Assembly: GCA_028274465.1 (NCBI GenBank)
Contig: CM051458.1
Coordinates: 14,771,566-14,835,565, forward strand
Origin: Plantago ovata
Taxonomy: Eukaryota > Streptophyta > Magnoliopsida > Lamiales > Plantaginaceae
DNA: 64,000 nucleotides
Direction: 5' to 3'
Shown: positions 41,748-54,059 of the stretch, piece by piece
Numbering within the stretch: the first letter of the stretch is position 1
Layout of the letters: the number at the start of each line of letters is the position of its first letter
Notes under the pieces: model-generated
The model's input: only the letters and a program-made list of their open reading frames with translations
What the model was told of the DNA's origin: nothing
Database searches by the model: none
Made by a program: the position numbers and the translations under genes

Positions 41748-44700
41748 ATGACTAATTGTATTAGAAGTACCACATCTTTACTATTTGCTCATCAGACACC
41801 AAATGCGGCCGGATTAATCTACTCACGGCCGGCCCAACTATCTTTTCTGTCCCCGATGATCAAGTATGCAGGAGACCGTACCATGTCGTCCCTGTCCACG
41901 CCTAAGGCCACCCCAGTGGTTGCCGACGCCCTTCTCCAATACATACCTCACACGCAAACCAAGGTACGCAGATGATAAACCATTTTTACTCATGCTTCCA
42001 TTTCTATGCCTGAACATATCTCTAGACTCTGTGACACATAGTGTCGTGAGAAACATATTTAGTTTAAAATTTGACCGTAATATATAATTATGAAAAATAC
42101 AACTGTTATAAGTAAACTCTCTACTATTGTTAATAAATGTATGTTTTGTTCATAAGTAACACCTACTCCCTCCTCCCACAAAACCTTTCCAACTAGGATT
42201 GACGCACAACGTAAGAACAAACAATAAAGTAAAGTAGAGAATGATATGGGTGCTTGAGTAGCAAGTAGAGATCAGTGGTCCGATCCCCGACAGAGTCATA
42301 ATATAAGATGGTTTAGTATATTTGGAGTTATAAGGTGGTTAAGGAGTAGAAGTAGGAGTAGAGTAGGTTAGATTGACTGTTTACAAAATAAAAAAATAAA
42401 AATAAGTAGTACAAAATTAGTGGGATAAGTCATTTTTTTAATTTAAATGAAGTTGTTAAATATAAAATAGTGGAAAATTTGTAATATAGAATACATAATA
42501 ATGTTTTTAATGTTTGAGATAACTTCATTTTAGAAATGCGTAAAGTTTTGTGGGATTTTTTTTTTTAGAGGAAAAACTGCATATATTGCAAATCAAATCA
42601 AGTTACATCCGTAGATACAAAGGGCAACACCGAAAAACCAGAACTGTCTTCAAACACATCATGAGCTAAATGATGCGCAAGCTTATTGCAAGTACGACTA
42701 ACAAAGGAAAACAAAAAGACGATAAGTTCGAAATTAAAAACTTTGTTTCTTCAACTATTGCCCCGGACGGAGAAAAACACACGGATGAACTTTGGAGAGC
42801 TTGAATAATGCGGATGAACTTTGTTTCTTCAACTATTGCCCCGGACGGAGAAAAACACACGGATGAACTTTGCAGAGCTTGAATAATGCGGAGGCAGTCG
42901 CCTTCTATAATCACGTCAGGTAGCTGAAGCTCAACTGCCAAGCGCACAGCCAAAGCAGCCGCATAAGCTTCTGCGATTTCAGGATTAAGGATGTGAGGCT
43001 TCCAACACCTTCTCCACCGAATGACTTGGCCCAAATGGTTACGCGCGACGACACCCAATCCAGCCCCATCTCTAGTAGCACTGATGGACACGTCAAAATT
43101 AATTTTGACAGCAGCAGATGAAGTAGGCGGTGTCCACTGAGGAGCTGTAGTAGTAGCAGGGGGTCTTGGAGCATTAAACTGTGTCTGAGCTTCCCGAAAC
43201 CGCTCAAGGAAGGACTGAACGAACAAAACTGATTCTCTAGGATCGAAACCAATATTCTCGTGAACCACTTTATTTCTGTTCGACCACATACTCCAACAAG
43301 CCACCACCATGAGTTCCATTTGGTCTCTGCTAAGCTTACTCCGCATCGACTGGAGCCAATCAACAATATCTCTATGAGTAGTCATTATACAAGATGAAGG
43401 AATATGAGATAAAGCCCAGAACTGTCTTGAATATTCACAATCACGTAAGACATGGAGGATAGATTCCTCAGACATACTACAAACAGGACATAAAGTAACA
43501 ACATTAAGACCCCTTTGCTGTAGCCGCATAAGTACATGGAGAGAGTTTTTAGCAGCCCTCCACAAGAATATCTTCACTTATTCGGCACCTTAAAATTCCA
43601 TATCCACTCCCAGTTAACGTTCAGTACTGTACTACTACTACCCGACCGGCCTGCCAACTCTTGCTTTTTCATACTCCTGGCCAAATGGTACGCACTACTT
43701 ACAGTATAGAGCCCATTTTTTGAAAAATTCCATATTCTGATATCTTGCTGGCTAGTCGAAGGCAGAGGTAACTGTAAAATAAATCGGACATCCTCTTCCC
43801 AAAAAATAGCATTCAATAACCCCTCATCCCATGCAAAATCGGACGTCGAAAAAGCAACAGTTAAATACGGGAGATTATGTAAATCGGGGGTGATAGGAGT
43901 CATACACATATCGCGTGGGATCCAATTATCAGTCCAAACCTTCACATCTAAACCATCTCCTATACTCCATCTCACTCCTTTCTTTACCAAATTTAGAGAA
44001 CTAAAAATACTTTTCCAGGTAAAGGAGGCATTCGTAGAAAGAGTGGCCTAAAAGAGATCACACAGGGGGAAGTATTTAGGTTTCAACACTCTACTCAACA
44101 AAGATTTTGGGTCCTGAATAAGACGCCAAGCTTGTTTACCTAGTAACGCTAAATTAAAAGAACGAAGCTCTCTAAAGCCCATTCCTCCATCTCTCTTCGA
44201 GTCACATAGAGAATCCCATTTATTCCAGTGAATTTTCCTATTTTCTCCCTTACCCCACCAAAATCGAGCCACAATAGAATCAATCTCCAATAACAAAGTA
44301 TCAGGGAGTTTAAAAACAGACATCACATAAGTAGGAATAGCTTGGATAACAGATTTTATTAGCACTTCTTTCCCTGCTTTTGAAAGGAATCTATTCCCAT
44401 ACCCCTAACTCTATCCCAGACTCGTTCCCTCAACCAACTAAAAATCTCCCGCTTTGTGATCTACCCATCACCGTTGGCAGTCCTAGATATTTCTCATGTT
44501 TATCCACAACAGTAACGGGCAACACATTCATAACTTCCTGAATAAGATTAGCATTAGCATTGCGACTAAAGACAACTGTAGACTTCTCCGGGTTTATCAC
44601 TTGACCAGAGGCCAAACTATAACGATCCAAAACAGCCACAATTTCAGAAGCCGCACGGGTATTAGCATGGCAAAACAGAAGTGTATCATCCGCAAATAAG

Positions 44701-47700
44701 TGTGAGATCCTTGGCGCACTTGGAGATACACGAACTCCTTTTATCACCTCCCTCAGCTCAGCATCACCAATCAGAGAACTAAATGCTTCAGTAACAAAAA
44801 GGAACAAGTATGGGGACAGGGGATCTCCCTGACGGATCCCCTCTCCGGCTGGAAAGGTTTTAGTTGGACTCCATTCAAAAGAAATGAATAAGAGACAGTA
44901 GACACACACATCATAATAATAAGGCTTATGAAAGAATCATCAAATCCAAGACACTCAAGCACTCTTTTTAAGAAAGCCCACTTTACTCGATCATAAGCCT
45001 TACTCATAAGCCTTACTCATGTCAAGCTTTAAAGCCATAGAAACATCCTTACCCTTGGTTTTTTGTTTTAAAAAATGATTCACTTCGTAGCCAATAAGCA
45101 AGCCGTCAGGGCCAGGGGATTTCAAAGGAAACATAGTCAAACAAAGCTTCTTTTTTTTTTTTACCTCAAGTGCCGTGAACAGTTGGCCTAGGTCCTGGTT
45201 CATTGCATCATCAACTCGTGCACGCATAACTCGAACCACATCCGTAAGCTCAGTATCAGAAGGCTGTTGTGAAGTGAAAATACTGCTGAAGTACCCATTA
45301 ACAATACGCCCCATCTCTTCCATACTCTCTTGCTTCACCCCTGCTTCATCCAACAATCCGGTGATATCATTGATTTTTTTCCTATGCGACGCTGAGCATG
45401 GAAGAACTTGGTATTTCGATCACCTTCTGCCATCCATTGAGTTTTAGCTCTCTGTCTCCACATCAAATCCTGTCGATCGAGTTCTTCCTCCAACTGAATT
45501 TTAAGCGCTTGAATCCTGTCTCGATTCTGTCTAGTTCGAGGTTGAGCATGTAATTGCTCCAGTTCCTTCTGCAAATTCTTCACTTTCTGCCTGACCGATC
45601 CAAATTCATTCCTCACCCTATTCGCTAAACCAATCTGACATCCTTCAACATTACGTAAAAAATCTGCATCGCTCATCCAATTCTCATGTATCACCTTTTC
45701 ACAATCTGCAGATCGAACCCACATAGCCTCGAATCTGAACCGCCTTCGATTATGTCTAAAACGCCTTTGCTTTACACCCCTTAACCGCAACAAAATAGGA
45801 AGATGATCTGAATTTCGAGTATATAGATGACTCACCTTTGATTCAGGAAACAGATCGGAAAATGCCCCATTCACCGCCGCTCGATCCAGCCGGAGTTCAG
45901 TATGGTCTCCTTCAATTTGCCTATTCGACCATGTAAACTGATAACCCTCAAAGTCAACATCACTGATGCCACAAACAGCCATCGTTTGCCTCATATTTCT
46001 CAACCTCCATTCCGTTACCGGGATCCCCCCGCGTTTATCAACAGAGGATGCGATTTCATTAAAGTCTCCCACTACTGCCCAAGGTCGATTTGATTGATCT
46101 GCTAGTCTTTTGAGTAGATCCCATGTACTTCTCCTTTTGCTAGCTTCTGGATGACCGTAGAAACCAGTCAGTCTCCACGTAATTACAGAATTTCCCAAGT
46201 CAACATTAGTATCCAAGTCAACTGATGCATCAATATGGTGCAAGGAGTAACTTTGAACCAAGACATTGACTTCCTTTCTCCAAAGTAATGCTAATCCCCC
46301 TGCTCTTCCTACTACCGGTACACAAACGCCAAAAAGATCAAGTTTTTGTTTTAACTTATTAAACTCACTATCTCCTAATCGAGTCTCCATGAGGAAAATA
46401 AGTTCGGGGTTATGAGTACACATAAACTCTTTTAGAGCTCTTATTGTCGAAAGGCCCCCCAAGCCTTGACAATTCCACGATAGGCAATTCATTGGGCTAG
46501 GCGGGGTTGCTGCTTTGCAACCTCCACCTCTGATGCCAACTTCTTTTTTGTGTAACGACGCTTCTTACTAATAACTCCTGGGTTCTGAACAGGTGGTGAA
46601 GAAATGGTATTAGTGTTGTCTTTTGACTTTCCACAACCTAAAGGTCGACCCCGTTTCTTTGCCATTGTCTTTTCTGGCGGAGTATTTGCGCTGGAATCAA
46701 AATGGAAGGGGAGTTGGGGTAATTATGGTAATTGGTTGGATTGGGTTTGATGGTTTGGACCGTAAGGATCAGGTAGTGGAATTTGAAATATTGGGAGCGG
46801 AAAGCCTGGTGGGTGAGAATGAGTTGGTAGAGGCCTGTCTAGGTTAGTTTGGGGGTACTGGATGGGAGGGAGATGGCCAATATTGGCCTGCACAGCCAAG
46901 GATGGTGGGCCTGGAGGAAAAGTGGACTTATAAGAGTGGACTAGTGGATCAAGATCAAGGTCCATATGATTCTCGGTGGTCACAGAAGTAGGTGAAAGAA
47001 GGACAATCTGCTTCCCAATGCTACTGTCTTGTTGTTCTTCTCTATGGATATTAGCCGCACGAGGAGTAGGGCTAGACAGAACATGCTGAACAGGGGTTGC
47101 GTTAGGGGATGTGCTATGGGTTGTATGATGTCCGCTACGGTTATTCAGATGGTGAGATTTGGCCCGGTGACTAGCATGTGGATTCACAGCAGTATCCACA
47201 GTTGGGGCCCTTCCTAGTATACCTCGTCCTTGGTTTCCAACATTTTCCAGACTCTGAGTATAAGGTACTCTACCAGTGGGTCGAGCAGGGGAGTTACTAC
47301 CATCTCGCCTATTATTTTGATAGCGAAGCCAAGCGCCATACTCCAGCAATTTACTGTCCACCTTATCATCGTCTCCCACTAAATCAATGTAGTCCTGACA
47401 ATCCTTCACTAGGTGTCCAAGTATCCCACAGAAGTAGCAAAAATTTGGGAGCTAGTTTTTCATATGTAATGTTCAGTGTTCTAGGTTTACCATCTGGTCC
47501 CTCAACGGTTACCCATCTCCGTAATGGTTTAGTAATGTCTAAACATACACGAACATGCAAAGTATCTGTAAACATCCCTTTGTATGCCTGGTCATCAAAA
47601 TTCACATATGTTCCAATGTGATTTGCAATTACTCTTGCCACCTTTTTTGGGTTAGGTGTTAAAGGAAGGTCAGAGACGTGTACCATGAAGTCGCACACAT

Positions 47701-50700
47701 CCAAGTTCACTCTGTTTGGGCTCTCGTTCTCACCTATTGGTCGCAGAATAACTAGATTACGCTTAAAGGCCCAAGGTACATTGTTCATCACCTTCCGTCT
47801 ATCAACGATATGAGCAAACTGTAGAAAGAATATGTCTCCCTCTAACTTCTTCATTCGAACTCCACGAGCCAGCCCCCACGGACCCATCATTGCTCTCTCA
47901 AAGGCCTCCAGATTTAGTGACTTTTTGGTCAACACACGACCAACCAAACAGAGGTTAAGATCACCTAGTTCCCACGTCCCTTCCGGAACGGGAATCGTCG
48001 TATCCTCAACAAGCTTCATATGCAACATCCTGCACAAATCATTCACATCTTCCTCTGCCATCTTTTAACAACAGCAGTAACCGTTCCAAGGGACAGTGAT
48101 GACGAGTTATGCGTGCCGATGATACTAAACCAGGTCTGCCTGTAAAAGGGAAAAAACACTAGAAACGCAAAGGACAAAGAAAATAGGCTAGGTTTTACGG
48201 CAAAGGTTTGTGGCTGGGTAGAAAAAACAGTAATTAAAGATAACGTGCTTTAAACTTATGAAGGTTTTAGTTTTAAATTTTTTGGACTCTAAACAAAAGA
48301 GTAAGTAAAACTTGACATGAGCTTAACCTACGAAAGAATAATGCAAGAAATCTGTAAAAAAATCTCACCATGGCCAAAAAGCAAAGGCTAACAGAAGCTC
48401 ACCGTTGATCTGGAGAAGGAGAAAAGAAAAACAGGGAGGGTAGGGGAATCACACGTACGGCAACCGATCTCCAGCCGGAGGAGAAAACTCTCATGCGAGA
48501 GAAAGATCAGAGAAAAAAGTGGAGCAGTTTTTTGGGATATCTAAAAGTGGAAAAGTGGGTACAATTTAATTTTGTGAAAGAAATACTTTATATTTTCGTT
48601 AATAACTTTTATATTCGTGTTTGTTTAGCGTATAGACAAACAAGTTTATCATTTAAATTTTAACAAATGTAAACTACGTTTTCTTACCATAAACGTCTAA
48701 TATCAATAATTGTGCCTATATTTGCAGTTAGTGCCGCCGGAATTAGATGAAGGCACCCAAAGAAGAGACTTTTTGATGGAAAACACTCGTCAAGAATTAC
48801 GACGAACAACGAAATCAGTCGATAAACTTAAGCTTATCAATACCATACAACGGCTAGGAATAGGGTACTACTTCGATGATGAAATTAACACTATACTTCA
48901 AGCTTCAATTGATGGTATGGGGGATGAAGAGGACCTGTTCACCACGGGGTTACGCTTTCGCATGCTGCGCCACAATGGTTTCCAAGTCTCTTCAGGTACA
49001 AACCACGTACTTTTATAATATATATCATTTTATTAAGAGTAATTTGTTGTGAGAATCGACCTAAAAAGATCAACAAAACAAGCAACACTTAATACATGAA
49101 TGAGTACGTACAAAAGAATTTGGTTTAGAGTATAGGGTATATATAACCTTTTTACATCATAAATTCATAATACAATATTTGGTGCAGATGTTTTTAAAAT
49201 ATTCATGGACAAGAATGGAAAATTCAAAGAATGTTTGATCGATGACACTTTGGGCTTACTAAGCTTGTATGAAGCCTCTTATATGGGAGCGAAAAACGAA
49301 AAAATATTGGAAGATGCAATTCAATTTACAAAAACTCACCTTACAAGGTCCCTTCCTAGCCTTTCTCCACAACTTAAAGTGCAAGTAGGCCAAGCCCTGG
49401 AGCTTCCAACTCACTTGAGGATGTCCAGGCTCGAAGCTAGGCGATTCATCGAAGAATACGCTATGCAAAGCAATCACAATCCAACTCTTTTGGAACTGGC
49501 AACACTAGACTACAATAAGGTCCAATCTCAGCACCAAACCGAGCTGGTCGAAATCACAAGATGGTGGAAGCAGTTGGGACTTGTTGACAAACTTAGCTTT
49601 GCAAGGGATAGACCATTGGAGTGTTTTCTATGGAGTGTTGGCCTTCTTCCTGACCCTAAATACTCCACCTGCCGAATCGAGCTTGCCAAGACCATAGCCG
49701 TTCTGTTGGTCATTGATGATATCTTTGACACGTATGGAAAAATGGATGAACTTGTTCTCTTCACCAATGCAATCCGGAGGTATAGCCATCTATTTCAACT
49801 GACCAAAACTTGTTGTGTACCATAATTGTTGAGAGCAAACTATTTTTACACTTAACAAGTGTAATACTGGTTTCGCTCAATTATGTCACTTAAGCGACAG
49901 ACATACCAGTTTTATAATTTGTGAAGTATAAAACAGATTTTGCAAGAGACTTTCCTTTTGTGTGGGCCCATTTTACTTGGATGGATGTTTATTATGACAT
50001 TTTTGTTTTGCAGATGGGATCTTGAAACAATGGAAAGTCTTCCGGAGTACATGAAGATATGCTACCTAGCATTGTACAACTTAACTAATGAGATATGTTA
50101 CAAAGTTCTCAAAGAAAATGGATGGAGTGTGCTTCCCTACTTAAAATCAACTGTAAGTTACTAAGATTTCATGATTTGAATAAATGTTCCAATATTGACA
50201 TACATCTACATATGATTGTATATGTGGCAGTGGATAGACATGGTTGAAGGTTTCATGGTGGAGGCAGAGTGGGTCAATGGAGGACAAGCACCAAATTTGG
50301 AAGACTACATAGAAAATGGTGTTTCAACCGCTGGCTCCTACATGGCGTTGGTGCACCTCTTCTTCTTAATAGGGGATGGTGTTACCGACCAAAATGCTCA
50401 ACTCTTGATGAAAAAACCATATCCTAAAGTTTTTTCCTCCGCTGGGCGAATTCTTCGCCTTTGGGATGATCTTGGAACCGCCAAGGTATGTGATTATGTA
50501 CCACCCCTTACTCCAGTTACACAATGTATACCTCTGTCACTTTAGGTTCAATAACTTCATTGAACGATGCAATATTTGACAGGAAGAACAAGAACGAGGT
50601 GATCTATCATCAAGCATTTATCTATTCATGAAAGAGCGAAACATTGTGAGTGAGGAGGAAGGCAGAGAGCGCATTGTGGACGAGATACACGGCTATTGGA

Positions 50701-50873
50701 AAGATCTTAATGAAGAGTTGGTGTCTCAGAAAGAGATGCCTTTAGCTATCATCAAAGTGGCACTCAACATGGCTAGGGCTTCACAAGTTGTATACAAACA
50801 TGATGGAGATAGCTACTTTTCCAATGTAGACAATTATGTACAAACCCTTTTCTTTACCCCTCTTCTTGTTTGA
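41748..50873 (+). CDS. Terpene synthase, TPS-g-like, probably plastidial monoterpene synthase
   Basis: Six exons in consistent phase: 41748-41963, 48728-48995, 49188-49779, 50014-50152, 50231-50485, 50583-50873, giving 586 residues, normal for the family. Exon 1 is Ser/Thr-rich like a plastid transit peptide and lacks the RRX8W motif, as in TPS-g. Exon 2 has the [15 protein letters not shown] region. Exon 3 has the FARDR motif and the Mg-binding DDIFD (residues about 338-342). Exon 5 ends with the second metal motif DDLGTAKEE (from about residue 484). The enzyme would ionise a prenyl diphosphate, likely GPP, into an acyclic or cyclic terpene; the product cannot be told. Exon 3 equals canonical exons 3 plus 4, so one intron was lost. 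No stop or frameshift seen. Intron 1 holds a LINE. Confidence 0.85.
42666..44909 (-). pseudogene. LINE ORF2 C-terminal part: RT palm, zf-RVT and RNase H
   Basis: Broken frames in order: [12 protein letters not shown] and catalytic FADD (44909-44430), the [20 protein letters not shown] thumb region (44365-44048), a [16 protein letters not shown] segment (43990-43574), then [18 protein letters not shown], a zinc-binding unit, and an RNase H domain ([18 protein letters not shown]...[12 protein letters not shown]) to 42666. Plant L1 elements often carry this RNase H. A 78-bp in-frame tandem duplication lies at the end (42739-42894). Confidence 0.85.
44910..46492 (-). pseudogene. LINE ORF2 N-terminal part: AP endonuclease and RT start
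   Basis: ATG at 46492 begins the endonuclease/exonuclease/phosphatase domain ([35 protein letters not shown]), followed by a helical linker and the RT entry (KSPGPDG). The frame breaks at 45335-45356, and the fingers between PGPDG and [10 protein letters not shown] are deleted. The active-site start appears twice (DMSKAYE then MSKAYDRV) because of a 15-bp duplication near 44993-45022. This domain nicks target DNA to prime reverse transcription. Confidence 0.87.
46723..48061 (-). pseudogene. LINE ORF1: DUF4283-like RNA-binding protein with zinc knuckle
   Basis: ATG at 48061 gives [13 protein letters not shown] and the DUF4283-type fold ([30 protein letters not shown]). A zinc knuckle, C-x2-C-x4-H-x4-C, would follow but is thrown out of frame by an extra base in the T run near 47450. 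The frame resumes as [15 protein letters not shown] (47409) with a Pro/Ser/His-rich tail. ORF1 proteins coat LINE RNA. Confidence 0.82.
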
Positions 50874-50973
50874 CCTTTAGTAATATGCATCGCTTCTCTT
50901 GATCTACCTGATATATATATACAGTTTATAAATTTGTAATTATAGTATAAAGTATAAAGTTAGTCTATAAGCA

Positions 50974-51147
50974 AGGCTCTCTTATTTTCGTTTGAAACTT
51001 GATTATTTTAAGTTCAGTTCAGATGCATTAAGTTCAGTTCAGATTCGCCTAATAGTATTTTGTACTACAAATAAGTTCAGTTCAGTTCACTTTAGTTCAG
51101 ATCAGATCAGTTCAGTTCAGTTCTGTTCAAACGAAGAGAACATAGCC
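50974..51147. mobile_element. MITE 1 with TTCAGTTCAG repeats
   Basis: Imperfect terminal inverted repeats: AGGCTCTCTTATTTTCGTTT (50974) against the inverted end GGCTATGTTCTCTTCGTTTG (51147). The interior consists mostly of AAGTTCAGTTCAG-type words. The flanking sequence CAGTTTATAAATTTG occurs on both sides (about 50922 and 51151), a wider direct repeat that may be older. No coding capacity. Confidence 0.6.
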
Positions 51148-51321
51148 CAACAGTTTATAAATTTGCAATTTCCCTACTGATCATATGCCCAATATCAACA
51201 ACAGTACGTTAAAACACTTGAATGCAATAGTTTAGTACGTAGTCTTCGTAATTTAGCATTTAGCATTATGAACAATACAAACATCAGATCAAAGAGCACA
51301 CACACATGAATCGTAATATCA

Positions 51322-51981
51322 CTAAAAAACGTCACTGTTGCTAGATTTGCCTGATTCTGCAGGCAAATCTGGAAAACTTCCAGGTTGTGACAGTTCTTGC
51401 AACATCATCTCGAGATCCTCTATATTCAACTGCTCATGAGGTGTATAGTTTGCAACTTCACTGTGAACAAGCATTGAGTTGATTGTAGTAGCTTCAGTGA
51501 AAGTTTCCCCTGTATAGTTGCTGCTGCAGATTGAGAAACTACAGTATTGACCATCAGCTTTGTGATGATGCCGATCATCATACTCGTATAGAATGCTCGA
51601 TTGTTGAGTAAAAACATTGGTATGCTTATTCTGAGCAAAGTTTATGTTGATCGGCCCCTTACGTGCCCCTAATACATTACTGTTACAGCCAGTAAATTTC
51701 TGTACGAGGGACCGGAAATTGTCAGGATTCGCACGGAGGAGTGTAGTAGACACTTTCTTGGCAGCTCTGGACCGCCTTCTGACTGGCTTTGCTATGCTGC
51801 TTTTACGCGTTAAACTGACACCGTTAATGCCGGACGATGCTCCTGGGCTCAACAAAATGGCCGTCGCATCATGATCAAATAATGGAGGAACATCAACAAT
51901 GGCTGATAATTCCAACATGTCTTGTTGAGACAAGTTCTTGATCCACTCTTCAAAATCGTTCATGTTCATCAAATCTGTCAT
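51322..51981 (-). CDS. VQ-motif protein, JAV1/VQ22-like
   Basis: Intronless 219-codon frame, ATG at 51981, stop TAG. The VQ core FRSLVQKFTG is at residues 89-98, matching FxxxVQxFTG, preceded by a basic RRRSRAAKKVSTTLL segment, the arrangement of the VQ22/JAV1 subgroup. VQ proteins are plant nuclear cofactors that bind WRKY factors; JAV1 in Arabidopsis restrains jasmonate defence until it is degraded. The C-terminus has an acidic LEMMLQEL helix. A TATATAAA box lies on the minus strand at about 52050-52057, some 70 bp upstream. The gene looks intact. The subgroup assignment is less sure than the family. Confidence 0.85.
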   Translation of the reverse strand: MTDLMNMNDFEEWIKNLSQQDMLELSAIVDVPPLFDHDATAILLSPGASSGINGVSLTRKSSIAKPVRRRSRAAKKVSTTLLRANPDNFRSLVQKFTGCNSNVLGARKGPININFAQNKHTNVFTQQSSILYEYDDRHHHKADGQYCSFSICSSNYTGETFTEATTINSMLVHSEVANYTPHEQLNIEDLEMMLQELSQPGSFPDLPAESGKSSNSDVF

Positions 51982-52049
51982 ATTATATTATTAGTATTAT
52001 ATATCACTGTTGTTTAAATCGAATGTTAGCCCGAAATCCAAATGATCAG

Positions 52050-52057
52050 TTTATATA
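52050..52057 (-). promoter_or_regulatory. TATA box of the VQ gene
   Basis: TATATAAA on the minus strand about 70 bp upstream of the VQ start codon, a normal plant spacing that leaves a 5'UTR of roughly 40 nt. Confidence 0.55.
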
Positions 52058-52099
52058 GCGATTGATGGATTGGTATGTGATCATTTAAAATATAAGTTA

Positions 52100-53060
52100 C
52101 ACGTTGAATATTGACCTGGCACATTAATTTTATCATGACGTCAGCTTGAATATTTTCTTTTCCGAGAATCATCTCGATCATAAGAGGATAGGAGTACATA
52201 AATGGGTTGGCTAGCTATTTGCAGGAAACTACACGATCCTTAAACATCATTCTCTCAAAACTAGAGCAATTATTAGAAAACTAACTAAACTTAAGTACAA
52301 GTTTAGAAAAATATTGTGACAATAGTAATGTAAACTTCAGAGATCCAGATATCATTTCCTTCGGTTCCATTTTAAACTTGTTAAGGTAGATTTTATTTTT
52401 AAACACTACAAATTACTTTTAAATTACAACATAAAAATATAAAAAAATTATATTATGAAAGAAAATGAAGTTTATTTTCTAACATAATTTTTAATAAAAT
52501 AATATTAGGTTAATGAGATATACAATCTTACATATGTAATGACATATTAGCTTTTCGATTTCACATTGCTAATCCAAAGTTTAGTCACGACGAAAACTTG
52601 ACTAACAACTGTACTGTGTAACAGTAGTACTTCTACGTTGTTCCTTAAAAAAAAAAAAAACAAAGATAGTAGTACTACACTACTACGATTATATAATGCA
52701 AATTTCAAACTACTTGCCCCGGAAACAAAGCCCTTTTGGCCCCATATCAAATTTGACCAAGAAACCACCAATACAGATACTGCTACGATACGATGAAAAT
52801 GTAAAAGTCCAAACAAAGTATGATACTACAAATAAGTCAATACTACGTTAATGTGTTTTATATCCATTTGCACTTTGTTTTACTTTTAGTTTTAAACTCT
52901 TCAACCCTCAAGCAAACTAAGTAAACCTTCCCAATTGTGTTCTAATAAAAATCAAATAAATTAAAAGATAGTATACGTATTTCAAACTTCAAATGGAGCC
53001 CAAAAATTATGTACGGTACTTAAACATCTACCCCATATATATACGGACAACATATGAGAG
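52100..53060. other. Upstream region of the VQ gene, no other gene seen
   Basis: AT-rich. A short open frame on the minus strand near 52547-52816 has no recognisable motif. It probably contains VQ regulatory DNA, but I can point to no specific site. Confidence 0.4.
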
Positions 53061-53062
53061 TA

Positions 53063-53320
53063 GTAGACTATGTTCATTTCACCTTAATTTCAGTTTTATT
53101 AAGTTCAGTTCGGTTTAAATTTATTAAGTTTAGTTCAGTTCAGTTCAGATAAATTAAGTTCAGTTCAGGTTTGCTTAGTTAAAATTTATACTTCAAATAA
53201 GTTCAGTTCAGATTAATTAAGTTCAGTTCAAATTTATTAAATTCAGTTCAGTTCATTTCAAATTTATTAAGTTCACTTCAGATAAGTTCAGAGTTTTTCA
53301 GGTAAAACAAACAAAGACTA
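53063..53320. mobile_element. MITE 2 with TTCAGTTCAG repeats
   Basis: Terminal inverted repeats of about 20 bp (TAGACTATGTTCATTTCACC against inverted TAGTCTTTGTTTGTTTTACC) enclose many AAGTTCAGTTCAG-type words. It is clearly the same family as the element at 50974-51147. The two lie on either side of the VQ gene. Confidence 0.6.
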
Positions 53321-53329
53321 ATGGATACA

Positions 53330-54059
53330 CCTGACAATTATCATCTATTCGTCATATTTTCAGTACCTTTTTAAAAATAAAGTGACTGATAAATTATTTT
53401 TTTAATCATTGATTTATTCCAGAAAATGGCCGATTTTGCCCGAATAAATGAAGTAAAAATCATACACTTGAAAGGAAAAAGAATACTATTTCTTACTACA
53501 CTTGAAAGGAGTACAAGAATAGTAAAATAATTTCGCGGAAAGCAAGTTGTTGCCATGGCCCATGGGCCGATTTCACAATAAGTACACTTTGACTGCGTAT
53601 TATGTAACGGGTACCGTGTGCAGTGTGACGTTCTCTAACTTTTTTATTTCTTTCTTTCCTTCTAGATGTAGATTTAACATCGTACGGGCAACTTAACTTG
53701 GTTAGCAAGCTCAGTCAAAGTTAACGTTGGTCTCAAGTTCCACAATATTCACAATGGCAGTAGTTTGGTTTGCTAGATAATTGGGATAATGAAATTTAAG
53801 ATAAACTGGTGAACAGTGATTTTGGGCGGATAAAAGAGTAGATAATTGGACCTGTTTGGTCCATGAAAAAACCGATAATTTGATTGATAATGGGCCGCAT
53901 GGTCTACATATCTGGGATAAAAGAAGCCCACTTGGTCCAATTTGGGAGATAAGATAATGTGGTCCCAGTCATGGAAATTACATACATGTCCCTTGTTATC
54001 AGTAATACACCGGAATTGCCCTTACCAACAACACCCAGTATTTAAATCCAAACGCGTCT
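53330..54059. other. Spacer, no gene seen
   Basis: The stretch 53757-53960 has repeated GGATAA, TTGGTCC and TAGATAATTGG words in both orientations and may be a decayed inverted-repeat element, but I could not define its ends. Confidence 0.4.

Larger units (their letters stand above)
42544..48538 (-). mobile_element. Near full-length L1-type LINE, antisense in terpene synthase intron 1
   Basis: The body is 42557-48525 on the minus strand. An A tail (T run 42557-42566) is at the 3' end. The flanks AGTTTTGTGGGAT (42544-42556) and AGTTTTTTGGGAT (48526-48538) fit a 13-bp target duplication with one change. It carries ORF1 and ORF2 with endonuclease, RT, zinc and RNase H parts, all with frameshifts. 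The 5' region is AG-rich and 460 bp long. Confidence 0.87.
41964..48727 (+). other. Intron 1 of the terpene synthase, 6.8 kb
   Basis: Donor AAG|GTACGC at 41964 and acceptor TTTGCAG ending at 48727, phase 0. TPS intron 1 is normally around 100-200 bp; here the antisense LINE makes up nearly all of the extra length. Confidence 0.75.
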
